Below, one piece after another: positions 1 through 7,907 of a DNA stretch of 64,000 bases. Origin of the DNA: Cetobacterium ceti (lineage in GTDB: Bacteria > Fusobacteriota > Fusobacteriia > Fusobacteriales > Fusobacteriaceae); NCBI RefSeq assembly GCF_900167275.1, contig NZ_FUWX01000010.1:1-64000 (forward strand), read 5' to 3'. How positions within the stretch are numbered: the stretch's first letter is position 1; every line of letters starts with the position of its first letter. Position numbers and translations under genes: made by a program. The notes beneath the pieces were generated by a model, which had not been told where the DNA came from, ran no database searches, and worked only from the letters and a program-made list of their open reading frames with translations.

Positions 1-105
1 AACTTTCGACCTTACAGACTACAACTTTCGACCTTACAGACTACAAACCCTCACCCTTAGTGACTACTACCCCTAAATTGGTTATTTTTCGACGTTAATG
101 ACTAC
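1..105. repeat. Iteron array of the replication origin
   Basis: Two perfect tandem 22-bp direct repeats (1-22 and 23-44, each ending ACCTTACAGACTAC) are followed by diverged copies at about 45-67 (ending CACCCTTAGTGACTAC) and 86-105 (TTTCGAC then TTAATGACTAC). All share the ending GACTAC. They lie directly upstream of a plasmid-type replication initiator, the usual place for Rep-binding iterons. The array starts at base 1 of the window, so further copies may lie beyond the edge or at the other end of a circular molecule. Iteron function is inferred from repeat structure and position. Confidence 0.8.
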
Positions 106-161
106 AAAAATGTCTTGTTTTTTTAAATTTTTTAGTATAAACTACAGATAATTTATAAATG

Positions 162-177
162 GTAGTCAGTAAGGGTG
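162..177. promoter_or_regulatory. Inverted iteron-like site over the rep leader
   Basis: The stretch GTAGTCAGTAAGGGTG is, with one mismatch, the reverse complement of the CACCCTTAGTGACTAC copy at 52-67. It overlaps the only purine-rich ribosome-binding sequence before the rep start codon. In iteron replicons, inverted half-iterons at the rep promoter commonly let the initiator dimer repress its own gene. Here the overlap with the translation signal suggests the same autoregulation, but that is an inference. Confidence 0.6.
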
Positions 178-187
178 GTGAAAATAT

Positions 188-1948
188 ATGTTTAAAAAAA
201 ATTATTTGGAAGATGAAGTTATAAATACAGCTCCTGTTGAAATTATAGAAGAATTTTTAGATATACCAGAAGAAAAAATAGGTAAAGAAAGAGAAAAGCA
301 TTTAGTTCGGTTTGATATGAATATGGTGGAGTATCCTATTTTTAGTAAAAATAAGCATCGAAAAGAAAATCAAGTTATAAAATATTACTTTAATCAGAAA
401 AAAGATAAATATATTGAAGTTCGTCCCGCCTCTGGAAGTTATATTCCAGGAGATTTCGAAGAAAAAGTTTTTATAGCTTTAACTAAATTAATGAGAGATC
501 GTAAATATGGAAATGAATTTGTTGTTTCTGTTTCTGAGATTATTCAAAACTTAAATATTGAAAATACTAATACAAAGAGAGGAATAGCTAAAAGAATTAA
601 AGAAGCAATTTTAAGATTAACCCAGACAAGTTATACTTTTAAGAATACTTTATATTCAAATAAAGCAAATAAAATTATAGAAGATACAATAGTAACAAAT
701 ATTATGTCTGTTAGAATAATAACAAAAAAAGATAAAATTTCCAATGAAATAGAACATTTTTCAGATGGTCGAATAAAAGAAGTTTATAAGATTTCATTGT
801 CAAAGCCGTTCTATGAAAATTTACTTAGAAAAGGTTATTTAGTTTATAATAGTGAACTTTTACTTGAAATTGATAATGCAGTAGCTAGGACAATATATAT
901 GCTCTTGAATAAATGGAGATTTAATCAACTTTATTTAAAAGAACAAGTAGTTTTTTTAATGAAAAGAATCCCTTTAAAATTTGATAAAGGAAAATTAGGA
1001 AGAAGTGTAAAAGTAATAGAAAATGCGTGTAATATACTTCAAAGAATGGATTTAATTGAACATTTTAACATAATTAAGGATTCTACATGGGAAGAGGCTA
1101 GTATTGAGTTTTTTTTTGAAGAACATCATAATTATCTGAAACAAGAAAATTTTTATGAAGATAGAAATACTTTTAATAATTTACAGATAAGTTTTACAGA
1201 AGAAAAAAATATTTTAGACAATAATTTAATCGCTGCGACAGAAATTTCAAATGAAATTATAGAAGAAATCTTTAATTTGTTACCCTCAAAGGCTAGAAAT
1301 TTAGTTACTATGGAAAAAGCAATAAAAGAATCAATTGAAAAATTTGGAATTGAAAGAGTTAAAAGTTCAGCTATCTATACTAAGAAACAAAAAGCTACTA
1401 AAATTAGGAGCTACTTTTTAAAAACTTTAGAACATAATTGGGATAAAGAAATTAAAGAAAAAATATGTAGCGAAATACCTATTTCTTATAAAGAAAATTT
1501 TGAAGAAAAAAATGAAAATAAAGAAATAATAAATTATTTTAATAATTTATCTTTAAAAGAAAAAGAAACCATAGAGAATACTGTTTATAAAAAATATATT
1601 TCAGATTGTGGGATGGAAGGAAAAGCTCAAAAAATAGCTTTTAAAGGAGCTAAGGAAATATTAATTGTAAATTATTTGAAGGAAAAAAATTATTTATCCA
1701 GAAAAGATAAAACAAATGAAGTAATTTCAAATTCAAAAGAAATAACATTGGATTTAAATGAAATACGTAAAAAAGTAGATATTCATTTAGAATTTTATGT
1801 AAATTTTTTAAAGTTAAGTTTGCAAGAAAAATTAGATGTAGAATTAGAAGTTGCTAGAGTTATCTTTGATAAATATTCAAAAAATGATTTTGATCAAAAT
1901 CAGATCGTTGAAATTATTAAAGAGGCGATAAAAGTAGTAAAAATGTAA
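188..1948 (+). CDS. Plasmid-type replication initiator protein
   Basis: This 586-residue protein resembles the replication initiator protein A (RPA-type) family. After about 40 residues comes the family-like stretch MVEYPIFSK, then IPGDFEEKVFIALTKLM near residues 82-100, followed by a helix-rich region that fits winged-helix DNA binding (about 100-310). The C-terminal half is Lys/Glu-rich with no domain I recognise. Its job would be to bind the upstream iterons and open the origin. The ATG at 188 follows AAGGGTGGTG, which overlaps an inverted iteron copy, suggesting self-repression. The length is above that of many small-plasmid Rep proteins, in line with a large replicon. Family assignment is from memory of conserved positions; the replication role is strongly supported by the iterons. 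Confidence 0.8.
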   Translation: MFKKNYLEDEVINTAPVEIIEEFLDIPEEKIGKEREKHLVRFDMNMVEYPIFSKNKHRKENQVIKYYFNQKKDKYIEVRPASGSYIPGDFEEKVFIALTKLMRDRKYGNEFVVSVSEIIQNLNIENTNTKRGIAKRIKEAILRLTQTSYTFKNTLYSNKANKIIEDTIVTNIMSVRIITKKDKISNEIEHFSDGRIKEVYKISLSKPFYENLLRKGYLVYNSELLLEIDNAVARTIYMLLNKWRFNQLYLKEQVVFLMKRIPLKFDKGKLGRSVKVIENACNILQRMDLIEHFNIIKDSTWEEASIEFFFEEHHNYLKQENFYEDRNTFNNLQISFTEEKNILDNNLIAATEISNEIIEEIFNLLPSKARNLVTMEKAIKESIEKFGIERVKSSAIYTKKQKATKIRSYFLKTLEHNWDKEIKEKICSEIPISYKENFEEKNENKEIINYFNNLSLKEKETIENTVYKKYISDCGMEGKAQKIAFKGAKEILIVNYLKEKNYLSRKDKTNEVISNSKEITLDLNEIRKKVDIHLEFYVNFLKLSLQEKLDVELEVARVIFDKYSKNDFDQNQIVEIIKEAIKVVKM

Positions 1949-2065
1949 TAAAATAATAATAAAAAAAATTTGCAAAATAATGAGCAAAAAAATTTCTTTA
2001 TTTTTTGTTACGAATTTGATACACTTAAATCGTACATAATTTTGGGAAAAAGGGAGAATGCAAAA

Positions 2066-3025
2066 ATGAAAAAATTAAGTTTATTATTAGGTGGAATTTT
2101 AATTTGTACAACAGCTTTTGGAGCACAGTTACAATTAAAAGCTGGATTTGAGCCTTGGAGAGAGACAACTAATCAAACAAATACATTTGATCCAGGATAT
2201 AGTTTAGGAGCGGAAGTTCTTTTCAATGCTGAAAATCATCCTTTCGATTACGGTATTGGTACACAATGGAAAAGCAAATTTAAAGGATCAGCTGATGGTT
2301 CTATTAAAAATATAATTCCTGTTTATTTAACTGGAAAATATCACTTTATGGATAATGCATTTTATGGAGTAGCAAGAGCAGGATGGTCTTTTGTAGATTC
2401 AAATAGAAGTAATGATGGAATGTATTTAGGAGCAGGGGTTGGAAAAGATTTTGGACCAGTAAATGTTGAAGCAGTTTATGAAACAATCGATTTACAAGGA
2501 AAATCAAAATTATATGATAACTCAAGAACTCAAGTAGCTTCAATTCAATTTGGATATACTTTTGGTGAGAATACAAGAGTGAAATTAGCAAGAGAAGCAG
2601 CAGCTCAAGCAGAAGCAGCAAGACAAGAGTATTTACAACAACAAAAAGCAGCTGAAGAAGCAGCTTTATTAAATAAATTAGAGCAAAAAGTTGTAGTAGC
2701 AGATAACTATAGTGTTAATAAGTTAACTACTAAAGATATGGATATGGCTAAAATTGATTATCTAGTAAGTAATGTAAATGACAGACAAGGGACTATTTAT
2801 GTAGATGGATATACTGATAATACAGGTTCTAAAGCTACAAATTTAAAATTATCTGAAAAAAGAGCACAAGAAGTAGCAAATGTAATAGAAGGAAAATTAA
2901 CAACTGAAAATGTAGCAGTTAAAGCAGAAGGAAAAGGTGCTACTAATTTCTTAAATAATAACAAAACTAAAGCAGATAAATTAGCAAATAGAAGAGTAGA
3001 AGTTTACTTTCAAGCTAATAATTAA
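2066..3025 (+). CDS. OmpA-family outer membrane protein
   Basis: A 319-residue envelope protein. The N-terminus is a signal peptide (lysines, a hydrophobic run, cleavage expected after AFGA near residue 19). Residues of about 20-170 alternate in the manner of an eight-stranded beta barrel. An Ala/Gln/Glu-rich linker follows (about 172-200), then an OmpA C-terminal peptidoglycan-binding domain with DGYTDNTGS, LSEKRAQ and NRRVEVYF. It should anchor the outer membrane to the cell wall. The start at 2066 is preferred because the signal peptide begins there and AGGGAG lies upstream; an in-frame upstream ATG at 1970 has neither feature. A rho-independent terminator follows directly. A monocistronic structural gene next to the rep gene is unusual cargo for a small plasmid. 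Confidence 0.88.
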   Translation: MKKLSLLLGGILICTTAFGAQLQLKAGFEPWRETTNQTNTFDPGYSLGAEVLFNAENHPFDYGIGTQWKSKFKGSADGSIKNIIPVYLTGKYHFMDNAFYGVARAGWSFVDSNRSNDGMYLGAGVGKDFGPVNVEAVYETIDLQGKSKLYDNSRTQVASIQFGYTFGENTRVKLAREAAAQAEAARQEYLQQQKAAEEAALLNKLEQKVVVADNYSVNKLTTKDMDMAKIDYLVSNVNDRQGTIYVDGYTDNTGSKATNLKLSEKRAQEVANVIEGKLTTENVAVKAEGKGATNFLNNNKTKADKLANRRVEVYFQANN

Positions 3026-3052
3026 TAATAAAATTAAAAAATAAAATTTTTT

Positions 3053-3083
3053 AAAGGAATGGATTAGTTCATTCCTTTTTTTT
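3053..3083 (+). terminator. Terminator after ompA-like gene
   Basis: A 9-bp stem AAAGGAATG/CATTCCTTT with an 8-base loop runs straight into a T tract, 28 bases after the ompA-like stop codon. Confidence 0.85.
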
Positions 3084-3117
3084 AGCTAAAAATAAAAATT
3101 AGTTAGGAGGGATGAAG

Positions 3118-5253
3118 TTGAAAAAAGAAAGAATAAAAAAAGGAAAATTAAAAATATTCTTTAGTTATGGACCAAGAATGGGAAAAACTATGACTATGAT
3201 AAATAGAGGATATATAGATTTAAAAAATGAAGTAGATGTAATTATAGGATATATAGATCCTATATATAAAGTTGAAGATTTTGAAAAAATAAATTTAAAA
3301 AATGGTAAATTAGATTTTGAAAAAATTTTAGAAAGAAATCCTGAAATCATTATAATAGATGAATTAGCTAAAGATAAAAGACATGAAGAAATAAAGATTT
3401 TATTGGATACAGGTATAGATGTTTATACAACTTTAAATATAACTCAAGTGGAAAGTTTAAATGATTTAATATATTCTTTAACTAATAAAAAAATAAAAGA
3501 TATAGTCCCAGATAAAATTATAAAAGAAAATAGTATATTAGAATTAGTAGATATATCTCCTATGGAATTAGTAAAAAATAAAAATATAGATTTTACAGAG
3601 AATACTTTAATTACTTTAAGGGAGCTAACTTTAAGATATGTTGCAGATAAAATAAAAGAGGATTCTCAAAGAAAAAATATAGATTTTGAAAAACAAAATA
3701 TATTAACTCATTTAAACTCTTCTCAAAAAAATAAGAAATTAATTATCTTAAAAGAAGGAATGCATGATTTTTTAATAATAGTAACAACTTTACTAATTAT
3801 TGGGATTTTAGGAAATACTTTTTATCATATGGGATTTTCAGAAGGAAATATTGTAACAATTTTTATTTTGGGAATTCTTATAAGTTCTTTAAAGATAAAA
3901 TATATGTTTTCTAGAATCATCTGTTCATTGCTAAGTGTATTTTTATTTAATTTCTTTTTTTCGGCTCCAAGATATGCTTTTGATATTAGAAGACTGGAGT
4001 ATTTTATAATTTTTATGGTAATGTTAATTTCTTCTTTTATAATAAATACCCTTTTAAGTAAACTAAAAAGAGAAAAAGAAATAGCAGAAAAAAATGCAAT
4101 TAAAACAAATATACTATTAGATTTAAATAAAAGTTTTCAAAGCTTATCTTCAGAAAATGAAATTATAAATTTTGCTTTAAAAAAAATAAATAGGGTTGCG
4201 AATAAAACTGTTATAATATTTCTTCTAGAGGAAGAAAAAATTAAAAGGATTGATAAAATTAATTTTAAAGGAGAAATATTAAAATTTTTAAATGCTGATA
4301 TTTTACAAGAGCATAAAGAAAAAATAAAATCATGGTTAAAATATAAAGACAAATGTATTGAAAATACAAACGTATTTTATGATAAAAATTGGAATTATAT
4401 TCCTTTGGTAGGAAAAGAAAAAATTTTAGGAATTATAGGAATAGATATAGATAAAAAAAATATTATGGATATAGAGGAAAAACAATTATTAGAAGCTATA
4501 TTATCTCAAATTACATTTACATTGGAGAGAAATATTTATTTAGAAGAAAAGCAAAAAATAGATTTAGAGGTAGAAAGTGAAAAATTTAAAGCAACTTTAT
4601 TAAGGGCAATTTCTCATGATTTAAGGACACCGCTTACAACTATTTCAGGTAGTGCTTATTCATTATTAAAAAATAATTTTAAAGAAGAAACGGCAAAACT
4701 TTTAATAAATAATATATATGACGATTCAGTTTGGCTTATAGATTTAGTTGAAAATTTATTAGCTCTTTCAAAATTAGAAAATAAAAATATAAAATTAAAG
4801 AAGAACATTGAACTAGTTGAAGATATTATTGACGAGGCAATAAGTCATGCTAATAAAAAAATAAAAGATTATAAATTAAAAATAGATATTAAAAGTGATT
4901 TAATAGAAGGAGATATAGGTCTTTTAATTCAAGTGATTATAAATATATTAAATAATGGAATTAAATATTCTCCTAAAGGAAGTACTTTAGAAATAAAAGT
5001 TTTTTCTAAGAATAATTTTATTTATTTTCAAATAAAAGATAATGGAATAGGAGTTGAAGATAAAGATAAGGAAAATATATTTAATTTATTTTTTACGGAA
5101 AATAGAAAAAGAGGCGATGAAAGGAGAGGGCTAGGTATTGGATTATCTCTTTGTAAAACAATTGTGAATATTCACGGTGGTCAAATTATAGTTAGAGATA
5201 ATAAACCAAAAGGAAGTATTTTTGAATTTACAATACCAGCTATAAGGGAATAA
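3118..5253 (+). CDS. kdpD: KdpD-like sensor histidine kinase lacking the USP domain
   Basis: About 711 residues against roughly 890 for typical KdpD. The N-terminal KdpD domain is present, with the Walker-like GPRMGKT (about 18-25) and IIIIDELAKD (about 80-90). The universal stress protein domain that normally follows is missing: transmembrane helices begin near residue 218 (four predicted, to about 320). Then come a GAF-like region, the phosphoacceptor H-box with His near residue 502 (ISHDLRTPL), the N-box (NGIKYSP) and the G-boxes (DNGIGV, GLGIGLSLCK). Start choice: AGGAGG at 3105-3110 is too close to the ATG at 3112 but well spaced for the in-frame TTG at 3118. It overlaps the response regulator gene by one base. 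No kdpFABC genes lie in the window, so potassium sensing is the family role, not shown here. Confidence 0.85.
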   Translation: MKKERIKKGKLKIFFSYGPRMGKTMTMINRGYIDLKNEVDVIIGYIDPIYKVEDFEKINLKNGKLDFEKILERNPEIIIIDELAKDKRHEEIKILLDTGIDVYTTLNITQVESLNDLIYSLTNKKIKDIVPDKIIKENSILELVDISPMELVKNKNIDFTENTLITLRELTLRYVADKIKEDSQRKNIDFEKQNILTHLNSSQKNKKLIILKEGMHDFLIIVTTLLIIGILGNTFYHMGFSEGNIVTIFILGILISSLKIKYMFSRIICSLLSVFLFNFFFSAPRYAFDIRRLEYFIIFMVMLISSFIINTLLSKLKREKEIAEKNAIKTNILLDLNKSFQSLSSENEIINFALKKINRVANKTVIIFLLEEEKIKRIDKINFKGEILKFLNADILQEHKEKIKSWLKYKDKCIENTNVFYDKNWNYIPLVGKEKILGIIGIDIDKKNIMDIEEKQLLEAILSQITFTLERNIYLEEKQKIDLEVESEKFKATLLRAISHDLRTPLTTISGSAYSLLKNNFKEETAKLLINNIYDDSVWLIDLVENLLALSKLENKNIKLKKNIELVEDIIDEAISHANKKIKDYKLKIDIKSDLIEGDIGLLIQVIINILNNGIKYSPKGSTLEIKVFSKNNFIYFQIKDNGIGVEDKDKENIFNLFFTENRKRGDERRGLGIGLSLCKTIVNIHGGQIIVRDNKPKGSIFEFTIPAIRE

Positions 5254-5945
5254 TGGAAGTAAAAAAATCAATATTAATAATAGAAGATGATAAATCTATT
5301 AGAAATTTTATCTCAGCAACAGTTGAAATTAATGGTTATAATTGTTATAGTGCAGCAACTGGAGAAGAAGGATTAAATATAATTGAAAAAAATAAACCTG
5401 AAGTTGTAATTCTTGATTTAGGATTACCTGATATGGATGGAATAGAAATTATAAAAAAAATAACATATTTAGAATCCATATCAATTATAGTTTTAAGTGC
5501 AAGAACGGAGGATAAAGATAAAATAATAGCTTTAGATTTAGGTGCAGAAGATTATTTAACAAAACCATTTAGTATTGACGAGTTATTAGCTAGAATTAGA
5601 GTTGCTTTTAGAAAAAAAGGGATAAGAACTACAAAAAATAATATTTTTGAAAATGGAGAGTTGACTATAGATTTTAAAGCAAATGCAGTATTTTTTAAAA
5701 ACAAAGAACTTCATTTAACACCGATAGAATATAAAATTTTAATATTATTAGCTCAAAATATAGGGAAAGTATTAACTCATAATTTTATATTAAAAAATGT
5801 ATGGGGAGATATTTATGAAAGTGATAAACTTTCTTTAAGAGTTTTTATGGCCAATTTAAGAAAAAAATTAAAATTATCTGAGGGAGATTTTCAATATATA
5901 CAAACTTATGTTTCTGTTGGATATAAGATGAATAAATATTATTAA
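5253..5945 (+). CDS. kdpE: KdpE-like OmpR-family response regulator
   Basis: A 230-residue regulator whose ATG shares its first base with the kinase stop codon (TAATG), so the two are translationally coupled. Residues 1-120 form the receiver domain: acidic pair EDD near 11-13, phosphoacceptor Asp in VVILDLGLPDMDG near residue 55, the Ser of LSAR and the Lys of LTKPF. Residues of about 130-228 form a winged-helix DNA-binding domain of OmpR/PhoB type. It would accept phosphate from the adjacent kinase and control transcription, canonically of kdpFABC, which is not present here; its target is therefore unknown. A strong hairpin terminator follows. Confidence 0.88.
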   Translation: MEVKKSILIIEDDKSIRNFISATVEINGYNCYSAATGEEGLNIIEKNKPEVVILDLGLPDMDGIEIIKKITYLESISIIVLSARTEDKDKIIALDLGAEDYLTKPFSIDELLARIRVAFRKKGIRTTKNNIFENGELTIDFKANAVFFKNKELHLTPIEYKILILLAQNIGKVLTHNFILKNVWGDIYESDKLSLRVFMANLRKKLKLSEGDFQYIQTYVSVGYKMNKYY

Positions 5946-5972
5946 GGAGCTATTATAGCTCCTTGTTTTTTT
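5944..5972. terminator. Terminator after kdpDE
   Basis: The stem AAGGAGCT/AGCTCCTT with loop ATTAT is followed by GTTTTTTT. It lies between convergent genes and overlaps the kdpE stop. Confidence 0.85.
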
Positions 5973-5973
5973 A

Positions 5974-6270
5974 TTATTTAATATATTTGATTGGCTGCAA
6001 AAGTTCATATTTAATAGGATTATTTTTCATATATTTTAGAGGAATTTTTTGATTATCAACTGGCTTTTTATAATGACCTTGTAGAACATGAGTTATAGTT
6101 TTATTTTCAATTATAGTTTTATAATGCAATTGGAATGAATATGAATTATCTGATGTTTTAATAATTTTATTTATAGTTCCTGTAGTATGCTCCCAATTTT
6201 TATTTTCTTGAACTTTAAAAAAAATTAAACCTATTATTATAAAAATAAAAATATAAGTTTTTCGAAGCAT
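5974..6270 (-). CDS. Small membrane-anchored protein, DUF3592-like (copy 1)
   Basis: A 98-residue protein with one N-terminal hydrophobic helix (about 5-19) and a short beta-rich domain. It carries W-x-x-T-x-G-x-I near residue 26 and ends with PLKYMKNNPIKYELL. The same pattern (Trp, Gly-x-Ile, NQK, LKY, PI-Y) recurs in the gene at 12928-13236, so the two are paralogues. The layout recalls the DUF3592 family, which has no well-defined function. A good ribosome-binding site (AAGGAGG, 6-7 bases before ATG) shows it is a real gene. It is convergent with kdpDE. The product is probably anchored in the inner membrane with its domain outside, which is an inference. Confidence 0.6.
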   Translation of the reverse strand: MLRKTYIFIFIIIGLIFFKVQENKNWEHTTGTINKIIKTSDNSYSFQLHYKTIIENKTITHVLQGHYKKPVDNQKIPLKYMKNNPIKYELLQPIKYIK

Positions 6271-6356
6271 AAATCCTCCTTAAAAAAGTATTGGTATTAT
6301 ATAAAATACACAGAAAAAGATAACTTCCTTTTATGCTATAATATAAAGAAAAAGGA

Positions 6357-6710
6357 GTGAGAATTATTATTATTCAAATTTTTGGGAAAAAAAATTGTTC
6401 AGAAAGTAAAAAAGCAGAAAGATTTTTTAAGGAAAGAAAAATAAAATATCAATTTATAAATATATTAGAGAAAGTACCTTCTAAAAGAGAATTAGAAACT
6501 ATTTGTAAAACTTATGATTTAGAAAATTTGTTAGATAAAGAGGGAAAGGAATATAAAAAACGAAATTTAGAATATATTGTTTATGATATAGAAGAATTAT
6601 TATTAGAAAATCCAATTTTATTTAAAACTCCTATTGTGCGAGGAAGTAAAACAATTGCCCTTGGAAATGCAACAGATCTTTGGAAAAAAATATCAGAAGA
6701 AGAAAAATAA
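6357..6710 (+). CDS. Spx/ArsC-family thioredoxin-fold protein
   Basis: About 115-117 residues matching the ArsC/Spx/YffB family: an N-terminal beta strand, FGKKNCSESKKAERFF with a single redox-type cysteine near residue 14, a long helical middle, and the cis-Pro region TPIVRG followed by LGNA. It is either an arsenate-reductase-like enzyme or an Spx-like regulator; the CxxC pair of classical Spx is absent. The start is ambiguous. The GTG at 6357 lies inside the AAGGAG ribosome-binding sequence, so translation may begin at an AUU codon a few triplets later or use a weaker upstream site. A TATAAT box lies about 15-20 bases upstream. The gene ends just before the promoter of the fluoride riboswitch. 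Confidence 0.7.
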   Translation: MRIIIIQIFGKKNCSESKKAERFFKERKIKYQFINILEKVPSKRELETICKTYDLENLLDKEGKEYKKRNLEYIVYDIEELLLENPILFKTPIVRGSKTIALGNATDLWKKISEEEK

Positions 6711-6714
6711 ATAG

Positions 6715-6743
6715 TTGATTTAGTAAAATAAAAGTGTTATATT
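6715..6743 (+). promoter_or_regulatory. Promoter of the fluoride riboswitch transcript
   Basis: A -35 box TTGATT (6715-6720) and a -10 box TATATT (6738-6743) are separated by exactly 17 bases. Transcription would start near 6750, just ahead of the riboswitch aptamer. Confidence 0.75.
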
Positions 6744-6763
6744 ATCTAAGGAAAAGAATAAAA

Positions 6764-6859
6764 AAGGGAATGATGATCTCCCTTAGTTATAAACTAAAAC
6801 TGCTTATAAAGCTGATGACGTCTACATTTTTTGTAGATGTTGTCAGCTTATTTTTTTTT
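6764..6859 (+). ncRNA. Fluoride riboswitch (crcB motif) with expression-platform terminator
   Basis: The RNA shows the fluoride aptamer layout: P1 stem AAGGGA/TCCCTT (6764-6769 with 6779-6784) around the loop ATGATGATC; a small extra hairpin TAGTT/AACTA (6784-6796); the conserved AACTGC; stem GCTT/AAGC (6802-6805 with 6809-6812); then GCTGATGACGTCTAC. The loop bases GATG can pair with CGTC as the pseudoknot. The 3' part of the aptamer is also the 5' arm of a 17-bp terminator (6810-6826 with 6832-6848, G-U pairs allowed) followed by nine T. Fluoride binding would therefore stop the terminator forming and turn on the gene at 6900. Recognition is from memory of RF01734; an Infernal search would settle it. 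Confidence 0.88.
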
Positions 6860-6899
6860 GACTTAAAAATGAATTATAAAATAAAATGGAGAGTTAATT

Positions 6900-7607
6900 A
6901 TGAATTTATTTGAAAATTATGAAAATAATATAAAGGAAATTGATGGAGTTTTAAATGAATATGGAATTAAAAATTTAGAAGAAGCTAAAAATTTATGTGA
7001 TAGCAAAATAGAATTTCCATATGAGACTCTTCGTAAATTAGCACCAATATCTTATGATAGAGCTTGTTGGGCATATATTACAGGAGCAGCGATTGCTATA
7101 AAAAATAATAAAAGTAAAGCAAAAGAAGCGATAAAAGATATTAATATAGGACTTAATGCCTTTAGAGAAAAAAAGATTGAGACAGAAAATATAGTTTCTT
7201 TATTGTTAAATGATAATATTAAATGTGTAGCATTGAAATTAAATAATACAATGATAACAGTTCCAAATAATTTTATAGAAACAATAATTAATTTAAATCA
7301 AGTAAGAAAAACTCCACTAAAGATTATTTTAAGTGGAATTTCTAAGGAAAGAGCTATGATTTTTTCATCATATAATGGTTTTATTCATTGTAAAACAAAT
7401 TTTAATTGTGTGACTTGTAATTTAGAAATTTTAGATAAAAAAAAATATGGAGAAAAAAATATAAAATGCTATGGTTCAAATAGTCTCTTAGAAGAAATGG
7501 CAATTATGGAATATGAAAATGTAGATATAGCTATAGACTTAGATGATTTAACAATAAGTAGTACTATAGCTGTTGCTATTGCTATTGAAAACACTTTAAA
7601 AAATTAA
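6900..7607 (+). CDS. Shortened GGGtGRT-family protein under fluoride riboswitch control
   Basis: A 235-residue soluble protein. The N-terminus (LFENYENNIKEIDGVLNEYG), CWAYITGAAIAI near residues 57-68, RKTPLKIILSG near 136, KCYGSN near 193 and the end TIAVAIAIENTL align in order with my memory of the GGGtGRT protein family (about 330 residues). The roughly 90-residue segment between VDIAID and the C-terminus that holds the Gly-Gly-Gly-x-Gly-Arg-Thr motif is absent, although both flanks remain. That suggests a paralogue with a clean internal deletion rather than a decayed gene: the frame is intact and GGAG precedes the ATG. The function is unknown. The fluoride riboswitch leader implies a role when fluoride is high, perhaps protecting or replacing a fluoride-sensitive protein, which is inference. 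Confidence 0.6.
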   Translation: MNLFENYENNIKEIDGVLNEYGIKNLEEAKNLCDSKIEFPYETLRKLAPISYDRACWAYITGAAIAIKNNKSKAKEAIKDINIGLNAFREKKIETENIVSLLLNDNIKCVALKLNNTMITVPNNFIETIINLNQVRKTPLKIILSGISKERAMIFSSYNGFIHCKTNFNCVTCNLEILDKKKYGEKNIKCYGSNSLLEEMAIMEYENVDIAIDLDDLTISSTIAVAIAIENTLKN

Positions 7608-7674
7608 AAAAATTTGCTTTTCATAACTAAAATAAGCTATATAGATATTAGAATTAATAATTAGGAGGCTTAAG

Positions 7675-7875
7675 ATGAAACAAGGTATTGTTAAGTGGTT
7701 TAATAAAGACAAGGGATATGGATTTATAACTGGAGAAGATAAAAATGATTATTTTATTCACTATTCGGGAATAGAAGGAACAGGATTTAAAAATTTAAAA
7801 GAGGGAGAAGAAGTAACTTTTGATATCAAAGAAACTCCTAAGGGAATAGTTGCAATTGGTGTTATAAGAAAATAA
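7675..7875 (+). CDS. csp: Cold-shock domain protein
   Basis: A 66-residue single cold-shock domain, the normal CspA length. It has KWFNKDKGYGFI with the RNP1 motif near residues 7-19 and the RNP2-like DYFIHYSGI near 24-32 (typical members have DVFVHFS). It should bind single-stranded RNA and act as a chaperone or antiterminator in the cytoplasm. AGGAGG lies 6-7 bases before the ATG, and a strong terminator follows. The 67-base gap from the riboswitch-controlled gene has no clear terminator, so read-through from that transcript is possible. Confidence 0.92.
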   Translation: MKQGIVKWFNKDKGYGFITGEDKNDYFIHYSGIEGTGFKNLKEGEEVTFDIKETPKGIVAIGVIRK

Positions 7876-7878
7876 TGG

Positions 7879-7905
7879 GCAGGGAGATTATCTCCCTGCA
7901 TTATT
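7879..7905. terminator. Terminator between csp and the ABC exporter
   Basis: The stem GCAGGGAGA/TCTCCCTGC with loop TTA is followed by an A/T-rich tail. It lies between convergent genes and may serve both strands. Confidence 0.75.
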
Positions 7906-7907
7906 AT

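Noticed and set aside
1-105. CRISPR array
   Set aside because: Only two perfect tandem 22-bp repeats without spacers, next to a rep gene; iterons explain them.
2346-2621. Leu-rich minus-strand open frame inside the OmpA-like gene
   Set aside because: Composition (almost all Leu/His) is the shadow of a repetitive coding region; no start signal.
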